Positions 44,649-53,441 of a stretch of DNA of 64,000 nt are shown piece by piece. Origin of the DNA: Ancrocorticia sp. (GTDB lineage Bacteria; Actinomycetota; Actinomycetes; Actinomycetales; Actinomycetaceae). Each line of letters starts with the position of its first letter. Positions within the stretch are counted from its first letter, which is position 1. A program made the position numbers and the translations under genes. The DNA is taken from positions 1 to 64,000 of the forward strand of contig JALCLX010000007.1 in NCBI GenBank assembly GCA_022648165.1, written 5' to 3'. Under the pieces are notes generated by a model. The model made no database searches and was not told where the DNA came from. It saw only the letters and a program-made list of their open reading frames with translations.

Positions 44649-44670
44649 TGGGGCGTCTCCAATCGCTAGC
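44635..44670 (+). repeat. Short direct repeat over the methyltransferase stop codon
   Basis: CTCCAACCGCTAG, including the TAG stop, recurs as CTCCAATCGCTAG ending near 44669 after a short spacer. It looks like a local duplication of the gene end. CCGCTAG and CTAGCGG can also pair. Confidence 0.5.
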
Positions 44671-44679
44671 GGAGAGTAG

Positions 44680-44698
44680 CCGCGGCGCGCCGCCGCGG
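44680..44698. terminator. Bidirectional GC hairpin between methyltransferase and dapF
   Basis: CCGCGGCG (44680-44687) pairs perfectly with CGCCGCGG (44691-44698) across a 3-base loop, between two convergent genes. No U-tract on either side, so efficiency is uncertain. Confidence 0.5.
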
Positions 44699-44704
44699 AT
44701 TGCC

Positions 44705-45559
44705 TCAGAGCCCCGCAATTCCGAGCAGCGAGAACTCGGCAACCAATACTGCTGGTCCTGTCAGGTAAGCTCTGCCATCTGCCAGCCGAACCGAGAGATG
44801 CCCGCCGGGGCTTTCTATCTCCACCTGCCCGTCACCGCTGCCATCACTGGCCCGTAATGCGACGGCGACGGCGCACGTTCCAGTACCGCAGGCGAGCGTC
44901 TCCCCGACTCCACGTTCCAAGACGCGCATGTGCGCTACGCCTCCTGGACTCACCAACTCGAGATTCGTCCCGTGGATCGGATGCGGATCGTAAACCGGTG
45001 GTCTATGAAAATCAGCGGCAGCCAGCTCCTCCTCGCTGACGCGCACAACCACGTGTGGATTTGGCATAGCTACTGCACACCCTTCGCGAGTGCCGACGTT
45101 CGGTATCTCAACCGAGACGCGCCCTCCGAGTTCATACGGCCCCATATCCACGGTGTACAACGTCCCGTCGAAGCTCACTCGTTTGGTGCCACCGCGCGTT
45201 GCCACCGCTACAGATTGCCCAGCCGCGAGCGAAATAATCCCCTGAATCCGCAGGTAATGGACGAACACTCGGACCCCGTTACCGCACATCTCGGCAACGG
45301 ATCCGTCCGCATTGCGATAATCCATAAACCATTCGACGCTCGGATCATCCACGGCGATTCCCTCACGGCGGGCCAACGCCTCAGTTCGGACCACTCGTAT
45401 CAGCCCATCCGCACCGATACCCTTATGGCGATCGCATACGGCGGCGACGTCGTCCGCACTGATGTCAATAGCAGCGTCGAAATCCGGAACCAGGATGAAA
45501 TCGTTGCCGGCTCCGTGGCCTTTGGTGAGGGTGCGCCCCTCAAAATGTGGAACTATCAC
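44705..45559 (-). CDS. dapF: Diaminopimelate epimerase
   Basis: 284 aa. It converts LL- to meso-diaminopimelate, precursor of lysine (and of DAP-type peptidoglycan). Two symmetrical halves each give one catalytic Cys: C92 (EMCGNGVRVF) and C224 (LACGTGTCA). KGHGAGNDFI at the N-terminus is typical. The GTG at 45559 overlaps the miaA stop as GTGA. It is the last gene of miaB-miaA-dapF, a common actinobacterial order. dapA and dapB lie about 13-17 kb away in the same window. Confidence 0.96.
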   Translation of the reverse strand: MIVPHFEGRTLTKGHGAGNDFILVPDFDAAIDISADDVAAVCDRHKGIGADGLIRVVRTEALARREGIAVDDPSVEWFMDYRNADGSVAEMCGNGVRVFVHYLRIQGIISLAAGQSVAVATRGGTKRVSFDGTLYTVDMGPYELGGRVSVEIPNVGTREGCAVAMPNPHVVVRVSEEELAAADFHRPPVYDPHPIHGTNLELVSPGGVAHMRVLERGVGETLACGTGTCAVAVALRASDGSGDGQVEIESPGGHLSVRLADGRAYLTGPAVLVAEFSLLGIAGL

Positions 45560-46530
45560 CCAGCCACTGTATCCACAATCAGGCGTGCGGCGCGAGCAAT
45601 ATCACCATCGGTAAGATCCAGCCACGTGATGCGTGGATCGGCGCGGAACCACGTCCGCTGCTTTTTAGCCAGGCGGCGCGTGGCGCATGCCGTGGCCGCC
45701 ATGGCCTCATCCATGTCCATCGTGCCATCGATCACCTCGATCGCCTCTGCATACCCTGTGGCACGGCGTGCCGTTGGCGCTTCCCGCAGGCCGCGGCTCA
45801 GCAGCTCCCGCGTCTCATCAAGTAGCCCTGTTTCAAACATCGACCGCGTACGCCGTTCAATGGCCTGAGTCAGTTGATCCTTATCGCGGAAAACTCCAAA
45901 GGTCACGACACTGGGAAAATGGCTGGTGTGGCGCGGGAAGCGCGGCGTATAGGGCCGGCCCGTCAGCCGTATAACTTCAAGTGCCCTGATGACCCGGCGC
46001 GGGTTGTGCAGGTCGATTGTCTGATAAGCGCGCAGGTCCTTCTGCGCGAGCTCCTCACGGAGCGGCTCAAGGCCTTCGGTTGCCGCGATCCGCTCCAGCT
46101 CTGATCGGATAACCGCGCTGTGCCCAGGAAAATCCAACTCGTCGAGCAGCGCCGAAACATAAAGCCCCGATCCTCCCACAATCAGGGGGATCTTGCCGCG
46201 CTGCACAATCGCTGCAAGATCGGCGCGCGCGTGGCGCTGGTAGGCCGCAGCGCTCGCCTCCTGGTCTATGTCCAACACGTCCAATTGATGATGCGCAATC
46301 CCGTGGCGTTCTGAGTCTGTGATTTTCGCAGTTCCAATGTTCATCCCGCGATAGAGCTGCATCGCGTCCGCGGAGATGACCTCCACCGCCTGCGCGCCGC
46401 CGAGCGCCTCTGCCAGAGCGATGGACAGGGCCGTCTTTCCGCTCGCAGTAGGGCCAACAATAGCGACGATGCGGCTCCCATTCGGATACGGTGTAGTCAA
46501 CTGTGGGGCCGCGGCCGCCAAATCCTTCAC
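45556..46530 (-). CDS. miaA: tRNA dimethylallyltransferase
   Basis: 324 aa. It adds a dimethylallyl group to N6 of A37 in tRNAs reading UNN codons. P-loop GPTASGKT at 26-33, the DMAPP-binding [35 protein letters not shown] and tRNA-contact region [14 protein letters not shown]. The GTG at 46530 overlaps the miaB stop as GTGA. The longer in-frame reading is miaB sequence in another frame. MiaB, encoded just upstream, acts on the product. Confidence 0.95.
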   Translation of the reverse strand: MKDLAAAAPQLTTPYPNGSRIVAIVGPTASGKTALSIALAEALGGAQAVEVISADAMQLYRGMNIGTAKITDSERHGIAHHQLDVLDIDQEASAAAYQRHARADLAAIVQRGKIPLIVGGSGLYVSALLDELDFPGHSAVIRSELERIAATEGLEPLREELAQKDLRAYQTIDLHNPRRVIRALEVIRLTGRPYTPRFPRHTSHFPSVVTFGVFRDKDQLTQAIERRTRSMFETGLLDETRELLSRGLREAPTARRATGYAEAIEVIDGTMDMDEAMAATACATRRLAKKQRTWFRADPRITWLDLTDGDIARAARLIVDTVAG

Positions 46531-48056
46531 GCCCGCGTCCGCAATCGTGGCATGCCAAGCTGGACCGGTGCGGTCCCCGCAGCTTCTGCAGCGAGTTCCG
46601 CCGCACGGCGCTCTCGAGCCTCCCAAGCGTCTCCGGCCCGAGTGCGGCGAACCTCAAACAGCCCCCCGTGCAGCGCCGAATCGGCCACCAGGTGATGGGG
46701 AGCACCGTGGGTCACAACCGCGCGCACCATGTCACCCGGCCGCGGGCGCGCGCCCGGCTCACAGTCGCGCGGCAGCGCCACGTGAACCAGCCGATTGTCA
46801 GCAGCACGGCCCGACACGCGATGCGTCGCCCCGTCCTTGCGCCCTTCGCCCTCGGATACCAGCACCTCGACGGTTTTGCCTTCTTGAGCCCGGTTCTCCT
46901 CCTCGGAGATACGCTCCTGGAGTGCAGTGAGGCGGGCATAGCGCTCCTTGATCACGTCCTCCGGAACTGGAGGCAAGTCCGCTGCAGGGGTGCCAGGACG
47001 CGGCGAGTAGATAAAGGTGAATGCGGCAGCAAAACGCGCCTGCTCCACCACACGGAGCGTTGCTTCGAAGTCTTCCTCCGTTTCACCGGGGAAGCCCACA
47101 ATGATGTCGGTGGTGATAGCCGCGTGTGGAATGCGTTCGCGCACCCGCTCCAAGATTCCGAGGTATTTCGCGCAGCGGTAGGAACGCCGCATGGCGCGCA
47201 GAATCCGGTCCGAACCGGACTGCAGCGGCATGTGCAGGGATGGCATCACGTTCGGAGTCTCCGCCATCGCGTCGATGACATCGTCAGAAAACGCGGCAGG
47301 ATGCGGTGACGTAAAGCGAACTCTCTCCAAGCCCGGGATTGTACCCGCGGCGCGCAGCAGTTGTGCAAATGCGTGGCGGTCCCCAAAGCTCACACCATAC
47401 GAGTTCACGTTTTGTCCAAGGAGCGTCACCTCGATGGCGCCTTCGGATACCACGGCCTCGATTTCAGAGAGAATCTCCCCCGGCCTGCGGTCACGTTCCT
47501 TTCCGCGCAGATGCGGAACAATGCAAAACGTACAAGTATTGTTACAGCCCACCGAGATAGAGACCCATGCGGCGTAAACAGATTCTCTGTGGGTGGGAAG
47601 CGTGGATGGGAAAACTTTGAGCGATTCCTCAATTTCCACGGCCGCTTCGCGATTGTGGCGCGCCCGTTCGAGCAGCGTCGGCAACACGTCCAAGTTGTGG
47701 GTTCCAAGCACCGCATCAACCCACGGCGCCCTGTCTACAATCCCTTCGCGCATCTGCTGTGCCAGGCAGCCACCAACGGCGATCTGCATTCCAGGGCGCT
47801 CCCGCTTTACTGCGGCAAGCTGCCCCAGGTTTCCGAACAGCCGATTTGCGGCGTTCTCGCGCACCGAACACGTATTGAGCACCACGACGTCGGCGCCCTC
47901 ATCGCCTGCGAGTGTGGCGCGCGCCGCCTTCTCTGGAACCTGCGAAACAGGGACGTAGCCGGCTTGTTCAAGCACGCCAGCTAAGCGCTCGGAATCATGG
48001 ACATTCATCTGGCATCCGAGCGTGCGGATGGCATAAGTGCAAGGTAGTTCAGACAT
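46527..48056 (-). CDS. miaB: tRNA-2-methylthio-N6-dimethylallyladenosine synthase
   Basis: 509 aa radical-SAM methylthiotransferase. The N-terminal UPF0004 domain carries C15, C63 and C97 for the auxiliary 4Fe-4S cluster. The radical SAM motif C171-x3-C175-x2-C178 (GCNNTCTFC) follows. A TRAM domain (about 375-450) binds tRNA. A 50-residue Ala/Arg-rich tail overlaps the miaA start. The ATG at 48056 has no clear ribosome-binding site; TAGAAT lies 8 bases upstream, so a very short or absent leader is possible. Confidence 0.96.
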   Translation of the reverse strand: MSELPCTYAIRTLGCQMNVHDSERLAGVLEQAGYVPVSQVPEKAARATLAGDEGADVVVLNTCSVRENAANRLFGNLGQLAAVKRERPGMQIAVGGCLAQQMREGIVDRAPWVDAVLGTHNLDVLPTLLERARHNREAAVEIEESLKVFPSTLPTHRESVYAAWVSISVGCNNTCTFCIVPHLRGKERDRRPGEILSEIEAVVSEGAIEVTLLGQNVNSYGVSFGDRHAFAQLLRAAGTIPGLERVRFTSPHPAAFSDDVIDAMAETPNVMPSLHMPLQSGSDRILRAMRRSYRCAKYLGILERVRERIPHAAITTDIIVGFPGETEEDFEATLRVVEQARFAAAFTFIYSPRPGTPAADLPPVPEDVIKERYARLTALQERISEEENRAQEGKTVEVLVSEGEGRKDGATHRVSGRAADNRLVHVALPRDCEPGARPRPGDMVRAVVTHGAPHHLVADSALHGGLFEVRRTRAGDAWEARERRAAELAAEAAGTAPVQLGMPRLRTRA

Positions 48057-48067
48057 CGCGAGCTATT

Positions 48068-48634
48068 CTAATCCAGATCATCTATAACGCCAGTATCAGC
48101 TTTCTCCGATTCATCAATACGCTTAGAAGCCTCTCGGATGGCGTGCGAACTCTGGCTGGCGCTGAAACCGCGCCGCGCTAGCAATCCGTACACGCGCCGT
48201 ACCACGCCCTCCCAATCACCGCTTTCGGAGCGAAGCTTCTTCTCCGCCAACGTGATCGCTGCTGCCGCTTCCTCGTCCGGCGTGATCTGTGCGACGGCAG
48301 CTTCCACGAATTCGTCCGCTACACCTTTGCGGCGCAGCTCTGCCGCTATGGCTCTGCGCGACAGCTGCTTCTCTGAAAAGCGCGTGCGCGCGATAGCAGC
48401 AGCAAAATGCGCGTCGTCAACCAATCCCGCCTCTTCGAATTGCCGCACCACCTGTTCGGCTACCGCGTCTGGCACACCCCGGCGCGCAAGCGCCGCTGCC
48501 AGTTGCGCACGCGAGCGATCCATCATCGCCAGCTGCCGTGTCACAATACCGCGCGCGTATTGCAGCTGCTCCTCATGCGAAAGCTCCGAAATGTCACGCG
48601 TTTTGCCCCGGCGGCGGCGCGCAGAATCATCCAT
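48068..48634 (-). CDS. recX: Regulatory protein RecX
   Basis: 188 aa. RecX caps and destabilises RecA filaments. Helical three-repeat architecture: RSRAQLAAALARRGVPDAVAEQVVRQFEEAGLVDD, then FSEKQLSRRAIAAELRRKGV and a third repeat ending ASQSSHAIREA. The ATG shares one base with the recA stop (TGATG), so the two are translationally coupled and share SOS control. Confidence 0.95.
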   Translation of the reverse strand: MDDSARRRRGKTRDISELSHEEQLQYARGIVTRQLAMMDRSRAQLAAALARRGVPDAVAEQVVRQFEEAGLVDDAHFAAAIARTRFSEKQLSRRAIAAELRRKGVADEFVEAAVAQITPDEEAAAAITLAEKKLRSESGDWEGVVRRVYGLLARRGFSASQSSHAIREASKRIDESEKADTGVIDDLD

Positions 48635-49722
48635 CAGAATTCGATGTCGTCTTGGCCGTCTTCGGGCACCTCACCGGAGTCGAGATCGGCCGGAACGCCG
48701 CCAATTCCCATTTTTGCCAGGATCTTCTGTTCTATTTCATCCGCCATTTCGGGATTGTCCTTCAGGAACTGCCGTGCCTTCTCCTTGCCCTGTCCCAGCT
48801 GATCCCCGTCGTACGTGAACCATGAGCCCGACTTACGAACGATGCCGGTCTCCACTCCCATATCTATGATGCCGCCCTCGCGGGAGATGCCCTCACCGTA
48901 CAGAATGTCGAATTCCGCTTGTTTGAACGGCGGCGCCATCTTATTCTTCACTACTTTGACGCGCGTGCGGTTCCCAATGGGTTCGTTGCCGTCCTTCAGC
49001 GTTTCGATGCGCCGCACGTCCAGGCGAATTGAGGCATAGAACTTGAGAGCTTTTCCGCCGGTTGTGGTCTCTGGATTACCAAAAAACACCCCGATCTTCT
49101 CTCGAAGCTGATTGATGAAAATCGCCGTGGTGCCCGATGCGGACAAAGCGCCGGTGATCTTGCGCAGCGCCTGGCTCATCAAACGCGCCTGCAGGCCGAC
49201 GTGCGAATCTCCCATTTCCCCTTCGATTTCCGCCTTCGGCACCAGCGCCGCAACCGAATCAACGACGATGATATCCAGTGCCCCCGAGCGGATCAGCATA
49301 TCCGCGATCTCAAGTGCCTGTTCTCCGGTATCCGGCTGCGACACGATCAAAGCATCGGTATCAACGCCCAGCTTCTTCGCGTATTCCGGATCCAACGCAT
49401 GTTCCGCATCAATAAACGCGGCGATGCCCCCGGCCTTCTGCGCATTGGCAACGGCATGTAGGGCGACAGTAGTTTTTCCGGAAGATTCCGGGCCGTAGAT
49501 CTCAACAACTCGCCCGCGGGGTAATCCCCCGATTCCCAGTGCCACGTCGAGCGCCACCGATCCAGTTGGGATCACTTGTACCGCGACGTGCGGGTGATCT
49601 CCAAGCTTCATGACAGAGCCCTTGCCGAATTGCCGATCGATCTGCGCGAGCGCCACATCGAGTGCCTTCGCGCGATCGTCTGCACGGCTGACTGGTTGCT
49701 TTGACTCAGTTTTCGCTGCCAT
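48634..49722 (-). CDS. recA: Recombinase RecA
   Basis: 362 aa. It forms filaments on single-stranded DNA for strand exchange and LexA cleavage. Walker A GPESSGKT at 77-84, [18 protein letters not shown], loop 2 region [19 protein letters not shown], and an acidic C-terminal tail. The ATG at 49722 follows AAGGGA. A perfect SOS box lies 172 bases upstream. Followed by recX. Confidence 0.98.
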   Translation of the reverse strand: MAAKTESKQPVSRADDRAKALDVALAQIDRQFGKGSVMKLGDHPHVAVQVIPTGSVALDVALGIGGLPRGRVVEIYGPESSGKTTVALHAVANAQKAGGIAAFIDAEHALDPEYAKKLGVDTDALIVSQPDTGEQALEIADMLIRSGALDIIVVDSVAALVPKAEIEGEMGDSHVGLQARLMSQALRKITGALSASGTTAIFINQLREKIGVFFGNPETTTGGKALKFYASIRLDVRRIETLKDGNEPIGNRTRVKVVKNKMAPPFKQAEFDILYGEGISREGGIIDMGVETGIVRKSGSWFTYDGDQLGQGKEKARQFLKDNPEMADEIEQKILAKMGIGGVPADLDSGEVPEDGQDDIEF

Positions 49723-49893
49723 TCGTATTCCCTTGTCTCATTCCGCATCGCGGTAGTTGATAGAACAGGCTTCCATCATCTGCCCTCTCCGAGCAGACGA
49801 GATCACACTATGCCCAGCCTCCGACATAAAACGGGCAACGCCCCAGCGTTGTGGGTTACTGCTTCGCCTCGCGATCTGTGGAACACTCTACAC

Positions 49894-49909
49894 TCGAACG
49901 TCCGTTCGA
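49894..49909 (-). promoter_or_regulatory. Perfect SOS (LexA) box of recA
   Basis: TCGAACGTCCGTTCGA has six-base TCGAAC/GTTCGA arms that are exact complements and matches the actinobacterial consensus TCGAAC-N4-GTTCGA at every defined position. TAGAGT 7-12 bases further along the minus strand is a plausible -10, so LexA would cover the promoter. Confidence 0.85.
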
Positions 49910-49939
49910 ATTAGAGACACGCGGCAGCGCCGCCGTCGT

Positions 49940-49983
49940 CCCTACTCCCGATACCTTTTCTCCTTACTCCCGATACTTTTTCT
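49940..49983. repeat. 22-bp tandem repeat upstream of recA
   Basis: Two adjacent copies, 49940-49961 and 49962-49983, differ at two positions and share the core TACTCCCGATAC followed by a T-rich run and CT. It could be a duplicated protein-binding site or a slippage product. Confidence 0.7.
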
Positions 49984-50088
49984 AGCTGAAACTGGCTCAA
50001 GCTGCACCCACCCTCTGGGCTTTTGCCGGTTTTGACTAGAAAAAGCATCAGGTGGCCGGAGAGACATCTGCCGAGGCGCCCCCAAAAT

Positions 50089-50328
50089 CTAGCGCCGCAA
50101 TTTTGCCCTATCGGTGGAATTGATGCGGTTGAGGAAACGGTACTGTTCAGGCCAATCCATGGCATCACACAGTGCCTCCCACACGCGCCGCGGAGGCATC
50201 CCAGCATCCAGTGCCGCCTGCGGGCTCATATCGCCAAGTGCACTCAACACCAGATCTTGCACGAGAGATTTTCCATGGCCGTCCGGGTAGACCCATTCCA
50301 AAGCGTTCCAAAACTCAGACTCACGCAT
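50089..50328 (-). CDS. DUF3046 family protein
   Basis: 79 aa. MRESEFWNALEWVY, DLVLSALGDMSPQAALDAG and PRRVWEALCDAMDWPEQ match the DUF3046 pattern. It is a small helical protein found almost only in actinobacteria between recA and a ClgR-like regulator, as here. Function unknown. The ATG at 50328 follows GAGGG. It is separated from the upstream regulator by a strong terminator, so it needs its own promoter; TACAGT near 50367-50372 is a candidate -10. Confidence 0.88.
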   Translation of the reverse strand: MRESEFWNALEWVYPDGHGKSLVQDLVLSALGDMSPQAALDAGMPPRRVWEALCDAMDWPEQYRFLNRINSTDRAKLRR

Positions 50329-50379
50329 AAACCCTCACTGACCAGAGATTGCGCCGCATCGCTTAACTGTACATCGCGC

Positions 50380-50416
50380 AAAAAACGGCCGCTGCAGCAA
50401 ATTCTGCAACGGCCGT
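50380..50416 (-). terminator. Rho-independent terminator of the ClgR-like gene
   Basis: On the minus strand ACGGCCG and CGGCCGT (50385-50416) close a hairpin with an inner TGCAG/CTGCA pairing, followed by TTTTTT at 50380-50385. It is the clearest factor-independent terminator in the window and lies 18 bases after the gene stop. Confidence 0.85.
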
Positions 50417-50433
50417 CTTTGACGCACTTTCTT

Positions 50434-50811
50434 TTACGCCATGGTAGCCAGTTCGGCGCGTACAAGATCATCAGGCACTGAATCAGGCACACGCATGTGC
50501 GGCGGTATCCGCCCTTCGGCGAAATCCACGCGGTCCGCGACTAGCCGCAACACGTGGCTCAGCGGCACATTGAGCGCCTTGCATATTGAAGACAACAGCT
50601 CTGAGGACGCCTCTTTTTGGCCACGTTCCACTTCGGATAGGTATCCAAGCGAAACGCGCGCATCGGAGGAAACCTCCCGAAGCGTGCGGCCCTGCCGCTG
50701 GCGGTATTGACGGAGAACCTCGCCCAGTTCGCGCCGAAGGAGCGCCTGTTCGTGCCGAGGCTCAGGATTTTCAAGCTTCCGGATTGCGCCGGTACGTACT
50801 TCCATGTTCAT
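50434..50811 (-). CDS. clgR: XRE-family regulator, ClgR-like
   Basis: 125 aa. A helix-turn-helix (about 30-85: [45 protein letters not shown]) closely fits ClgR, which activates clp protease and other stress genes in actinobacteria. The C-terminal tail is short. Start uncertain: ATG at 50811, ATG at 50805 and GTG at 50814 are within three codons, all with weak ribosome-binding sites. Position between cinA and DUF3046-recA is the usual one for clgR. No clp gene is in the window to test the link. Confidence 0.85.
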   Translation of the reverse strand: MNMEVRTGAIRKLENPEPRHEQALLRRELGEVLRQYRQRQGRTLREVSSDARVSLGYLSEVERGQKEASSELLSSICKALNVPLSHVLRLVADRVDFAEGRIPPHMRVPDSVPDDLVRAELATMA

Positions 50812-50895
50812 CACTCTGTTCAACGCTAGAACACCCCCATCTGTTCCCACTTTACACGAAGTCCCCAAAGTTCTCCCGATCTGGCTAAGAAAACC

Positions 50896-50914
50896 TTGAG
50901 TTACTTCAACTCAA
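50896..50914 (-). terminator. Weak hairpin after cinA / before clgR
   Basis: TTGAGTT and AACTCAA pair over 7 bases around a 5-base loop, followed on the minus strand by GGTTTTCTT. It may end the pgsA-cinA transcript or be an operator for the following regulator. Confidence 0.35.
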
Positions 50915-50991
50915 CTTTCCACGCTTATGGTGCGAGCATATCTGCCGCACCTGAGGAATTCCTGGAGATAGTATCTGAAACATCGTGGCCC

Positions 50992-51462
50992 TCACATGTG
51001 GCGCTCGAGGAGCGCAAGCGCCGCACGCACCGCGCCAGAACGCACCTCTGAACGATCACCCGGCAGGTGAAGTAGCTGTGTTTCTTCTCCGCACACTCCT
51101 GCGATCGCAATCCACACGGTGCCTGCCGGATGCCCGTCGGACGGTCCCGGCCCCGCGACGCCTGTCGTGGCCAGACCGATATCGGAGGCCATCAACCGGC
51201 ACACGCCGCGCGCCATTGCAAGCGCGACGGCGCGATCTACCGGTCCCGTTTTCGCCAGCGCCTCCCGAGGTACTCCAAGAACGCTTGCTTTGACATCAGT
51301 CGCGTAACTAACGACGCCCCCGCGGAAGGTTTCAGATGCGCCGGGCACTGACACGATAGCCGAAGAAAGCGCACCTCCGGTCAAAGATTCAGCACACGCA
51401 AGTGTCAACGTGCGGCGAACCAACTCGTGAACAAGTCCAGTAACACCACCGGCGCCCATCAT
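50992..51462 (-). CDS. pncC: CinA C-terminal domain amidohydrolase (PncC-like)
   Basis: 156 aa. A single CinA C-terminal domain with ACAESLTGGALSSAIVSVPGAS and ATTGVAGPGPSDGHPAGTVWIA. PncC-type proteins deamidate nicotinamide mononucleotide in NAD salvage. The N-terminal MoCF domain of full CinA is absent, as in many actinobacteria. The ATG at 51462 overlaps the pgsA stop as ATGA, so the two are coupled. Confidence 0.92.
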   Translation of the reverse strand: MMGAGGVTGLVHELVRRTLTLACAESLTGGALSSAIVSVPGASETFRGGVVSYATDVKASVLGVPREALAKTGPVDRAVALAMARGVCRLMASDIGLATTGVAGPGPSDGHPAGTVWIAIAGVCGEETQLLHLPGDRSEVRSGAVRAALALLERHM

Positions 51463-52079
51463 TTACCCTCCGGACCTGGCGTGTTTTCGGATGATGGCCC
51501 CGATGCTTCACGCGCGATTCGCTGTGCATCGCGCACGTAGCCCACAGCTGATGTCAGCGAGAAGTACAACGCCACGGCAATCATTGCGTAGGCGATCCAC
51601 ACCGCGATAGTGGCAAGTATGCTGGGCAGGAAAGATGCCCACGGGATGAGAAGGCCAGCGATGCCAAGCGACTGCATAAACATCTTGATCTTTCCGCCCC
51701 TGCCCGCGGCCATAACTTCCCGGCGCACCATGATCATGCGGACAACGGTGATGAACACCTCGCGGCCGATCATGAGGATTGTGACCCACCACCATAGCAT
51801 TCCGTGCCACGACAGCATGATGAGCGCGGCAGAAACCAACGCCTTATCGGCGATGGAATCCGCAAGTTTCCCGAAGTCTGTGATGAGATTCCGGCTGCGC
51901 GCCAGATAACCGTCCAATTTATCGGTCAATGCGGCAACGGTGAAGATGGCCCATGCGAGCCACGCGCGGCCCGGCGTATCAACCCAGTAAGCGACGACGA
52001 ACACAGGTACCAAGATCAGACGCAGCACCGTGAGCACGTTCGCAATATTGAGGAGTGGAGCCTTCTGTGATTCTGCCAT
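51459..52079 (-). CDS. pgsA: CDP-diacylglycerol--glycerol-3-phosphate 3-phosphatidyltransferase
   Basis: 206 aa integral membrane enzyme of the CDP-alcohol phosphatidyltransferase family. It makes phosphatidylglycerol phosphate. The family signature D-G-x2-A-R-x8-G-x3-D-x3-D is intact (DGYLARSRNLITDFGKLADSIAD, about 56-78). About five helices. The ATG at 52079 has a TAGTGT hexamer 6 bases upstream and no proper ribosome-binding site. Position between ftsK and cinA is conserved in actinobacteria. Confidence 0.93.
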   Translation of the reverse strand: MAESQKAPLLNIANVLTVLRLILVPVFVVAYWVDTPGRAWLAWAIFTVAALTDKLDGYLARSRNLITDFGKLADSIADKALVSAALIMLSWHGMLWWWVTILMIGREVFITVVRMIMVRREVMAAGRGGKIKMFMQSLGIAGLLIPWASFLPSILATIAVWIAYAMIAVALYFSLTSAVGYVRDAQRIAREASGPSSENTPGPEGK

Positions 52080-52085
52080 TCTTCC

Positions 52086-52091
52086 ACACTA
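52086..52091 (-). promoter_or_regulatory. -10 hexamer of pgsA with leaderless spacing (TAGTGT)
   Basis: TAGTGT, 6 bases (GGAAGA), then ATG at 52079. The GGAAG lies too close to the ATG for normal ribosome binding. Confidence 0.4.
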
Positions 52092-52174
52092 CCTGTCTTT
52101 TCCGCGGCGCGTGCGCACTCAATCACAACGCCGGGCACGGACCCCGGTAGACTCCGGGGAAAGAGAGGATACCC

Positions 52175-53425
52175 ATGCGCCGTCGTTTCACCGCTGCCCT
52201 TATTTGTGTGATCGCCGTGAGCGGCTGCTCCACGGCAACCTCAGAACAAACTCCGCAGGCTACCGCGTCACTTCCCGCCAGCACCACTCCCGTGAAGTCC
52301 CCTAGCCCAACGGCCACAGCATCCACTATCACGATAGTGGGTAGTGGCGATATTTTGCCGCATCTTTCAGTGAATGATTCCGCATGGGATAGCCAGAGCG
52401 GCACGTTTGATTACGCCGCGCTGTTAGCGGGAGTACAACCGTGGATCAGCGGCGCTGATCTGGCGCTCTGCGCTATGGAAGTCCCTATTGCCCCCGCTGG
52501 CGAGGAGCCCTCCAATTATCCTCTTTTCGGCGCCCGTGCCGAGCTCGCTGCCTCGATCAAGGAAGTCGGCTGGGATGGGTGCCACACAGCCACAAACCAT
52601 TCGATGGATCGCGGATTCGCTGGAATCACTGCCACATTGGACGCCTTCGACAGTGTGGGCTTGGGACATGCGGGAACCGCACGTACACAACAGGAATCGG
52701 ACGCCGTACAGTATTACACGCTCGAAACGGGTGGGCGCGACGTCGTCATCGCCCACCTTTCCGCGACGACACTCACGAACGGCCTGCTCATACCTGAGGA
52801 CCATCCTTATTCGTGGAACGTCGTCGGGGCGCTCGGCAAGCGTTCGATAGATGACCTCATCGTTGATGCGGCACGAGCCCGAGCAAACGGTGCAGACCTT
52901 GTCGTGCTATCGATGCACTGGGGAACGGAGTACGTCAGCACTCCAACCGCCGAACAACGAACTCTCGGAGAACAACTCGCGGCAAGTAAACAGTTCGATC
53001 TGGTCTTCGGCACCCACTCCCACGTTCCTGAACCTGTGGAGAAGCTGGAGGGCGGTCCTGACGATCGCGGCATGTGGGTGGTCTGGTCCATGGGCAACCT
53101 GATATCCGGGCAGCAGACGCGCAATGCCGGCTACAAGGTGATGGCGGGTATTCTCGCCACCGCGACCGTGGAAGTGCCCGCGTCAGGTCCCGCACATGTA
53201 TCGGATCTGGAATGGACCGTCACTGCGCAGGACGAACGCACGGATCACGTCTTTTTGCTTTCCGACCTCGTCGCGGGTGATACGCCTGAGGGTATGTCGC
53301 TCTCGCCCGCGGAAATCAACGCACTTGCCGAGGTTACGTATCCGGTCATGGCTGTCGATGGGCAAACTGAGCGCACCACTGCACCAACGCCAGCAGCAAC
53401 GCTCGTTTCACAAGAGCGACACTAA
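52175..53425 (+). CDS. CapA family lipoprotein (metallophosphatase fold)
   Basis: 416 aa. Signal peptide with lipobox VSGC (Cys about 18), then a Ser/Thr/Pro linker and the CapA domain (about 52-320). Metal-site-like motifs are GSGDILPH, TNHSMDRG and GTHSHVPEP. CapA/PgsA proteins are named for poly-gamma-glutamate capsule genes, but no capB or capC is present, so the role is probably another envelope function. The ATG follows GAGAGG. It sits alone on the plus strand between pgsA and ftsK, which are normally close, so it looks like an insertion. Confidence 0.88.
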   Translation: MRRRFTAALICVIAVSGCSTATSEQTPQATASLPASTTPVKSPSPTATASTITIVGSGDILPHLSVNDSAWDSQSGTFDYAALLAGVQPWISGADLALCAMEVPIAPAGEEPSNYPLFGARAELAASIKEVGWDGCHTATNHSMDRGFAGITATLDAFDSVGLGHAGTARTQQESDAVQYYTLETGGRDVVIAHLSATTLTNGLLIPEDHPYSWNVVGALGKRSIDDLIVDAARARANGADLVVLSMHWGTEYVSTPTAEQRTLGEQLAASKQFDLVFGTHSHVPEPVEKLEGGPDDRGMWVVWSMGNLISGQQTRNAGYKVMAGILATATVEVPASGPAHVSDLEWTVTAQDERTDHVFLLSDLVAGDTPEGMSLSPAEINALAEVTYPVMAVDGQTERTTAPTPAATLVSQERH

Positions 53426-53441
53426 ACTCAACCGGGCACTG

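Larger units (their letters stand above)
49723..50088. other. recA upstream control region
   Basis: 366 bases without a confident gene. It holds the SOS box (49894-49909), a TAGAGT -10 candidate just downstream of it, a GCGGC/GCCGC hairpin (49921-49933) and a 22-bp tandem repeat (49940-49983). A 29-codon ORF on the minus strand (49738-49827) ends 15 bases before recA but has no ribosome-binding site. Confidence 0.6.

Noticed and set aside
49738..49827. 29-codon minus-strand ORF ending 15 bases before recA, a possible leader peptide
   Set aside because: No ribosome-binding site, no recognisable sequence, and a length expected by chance in this region.
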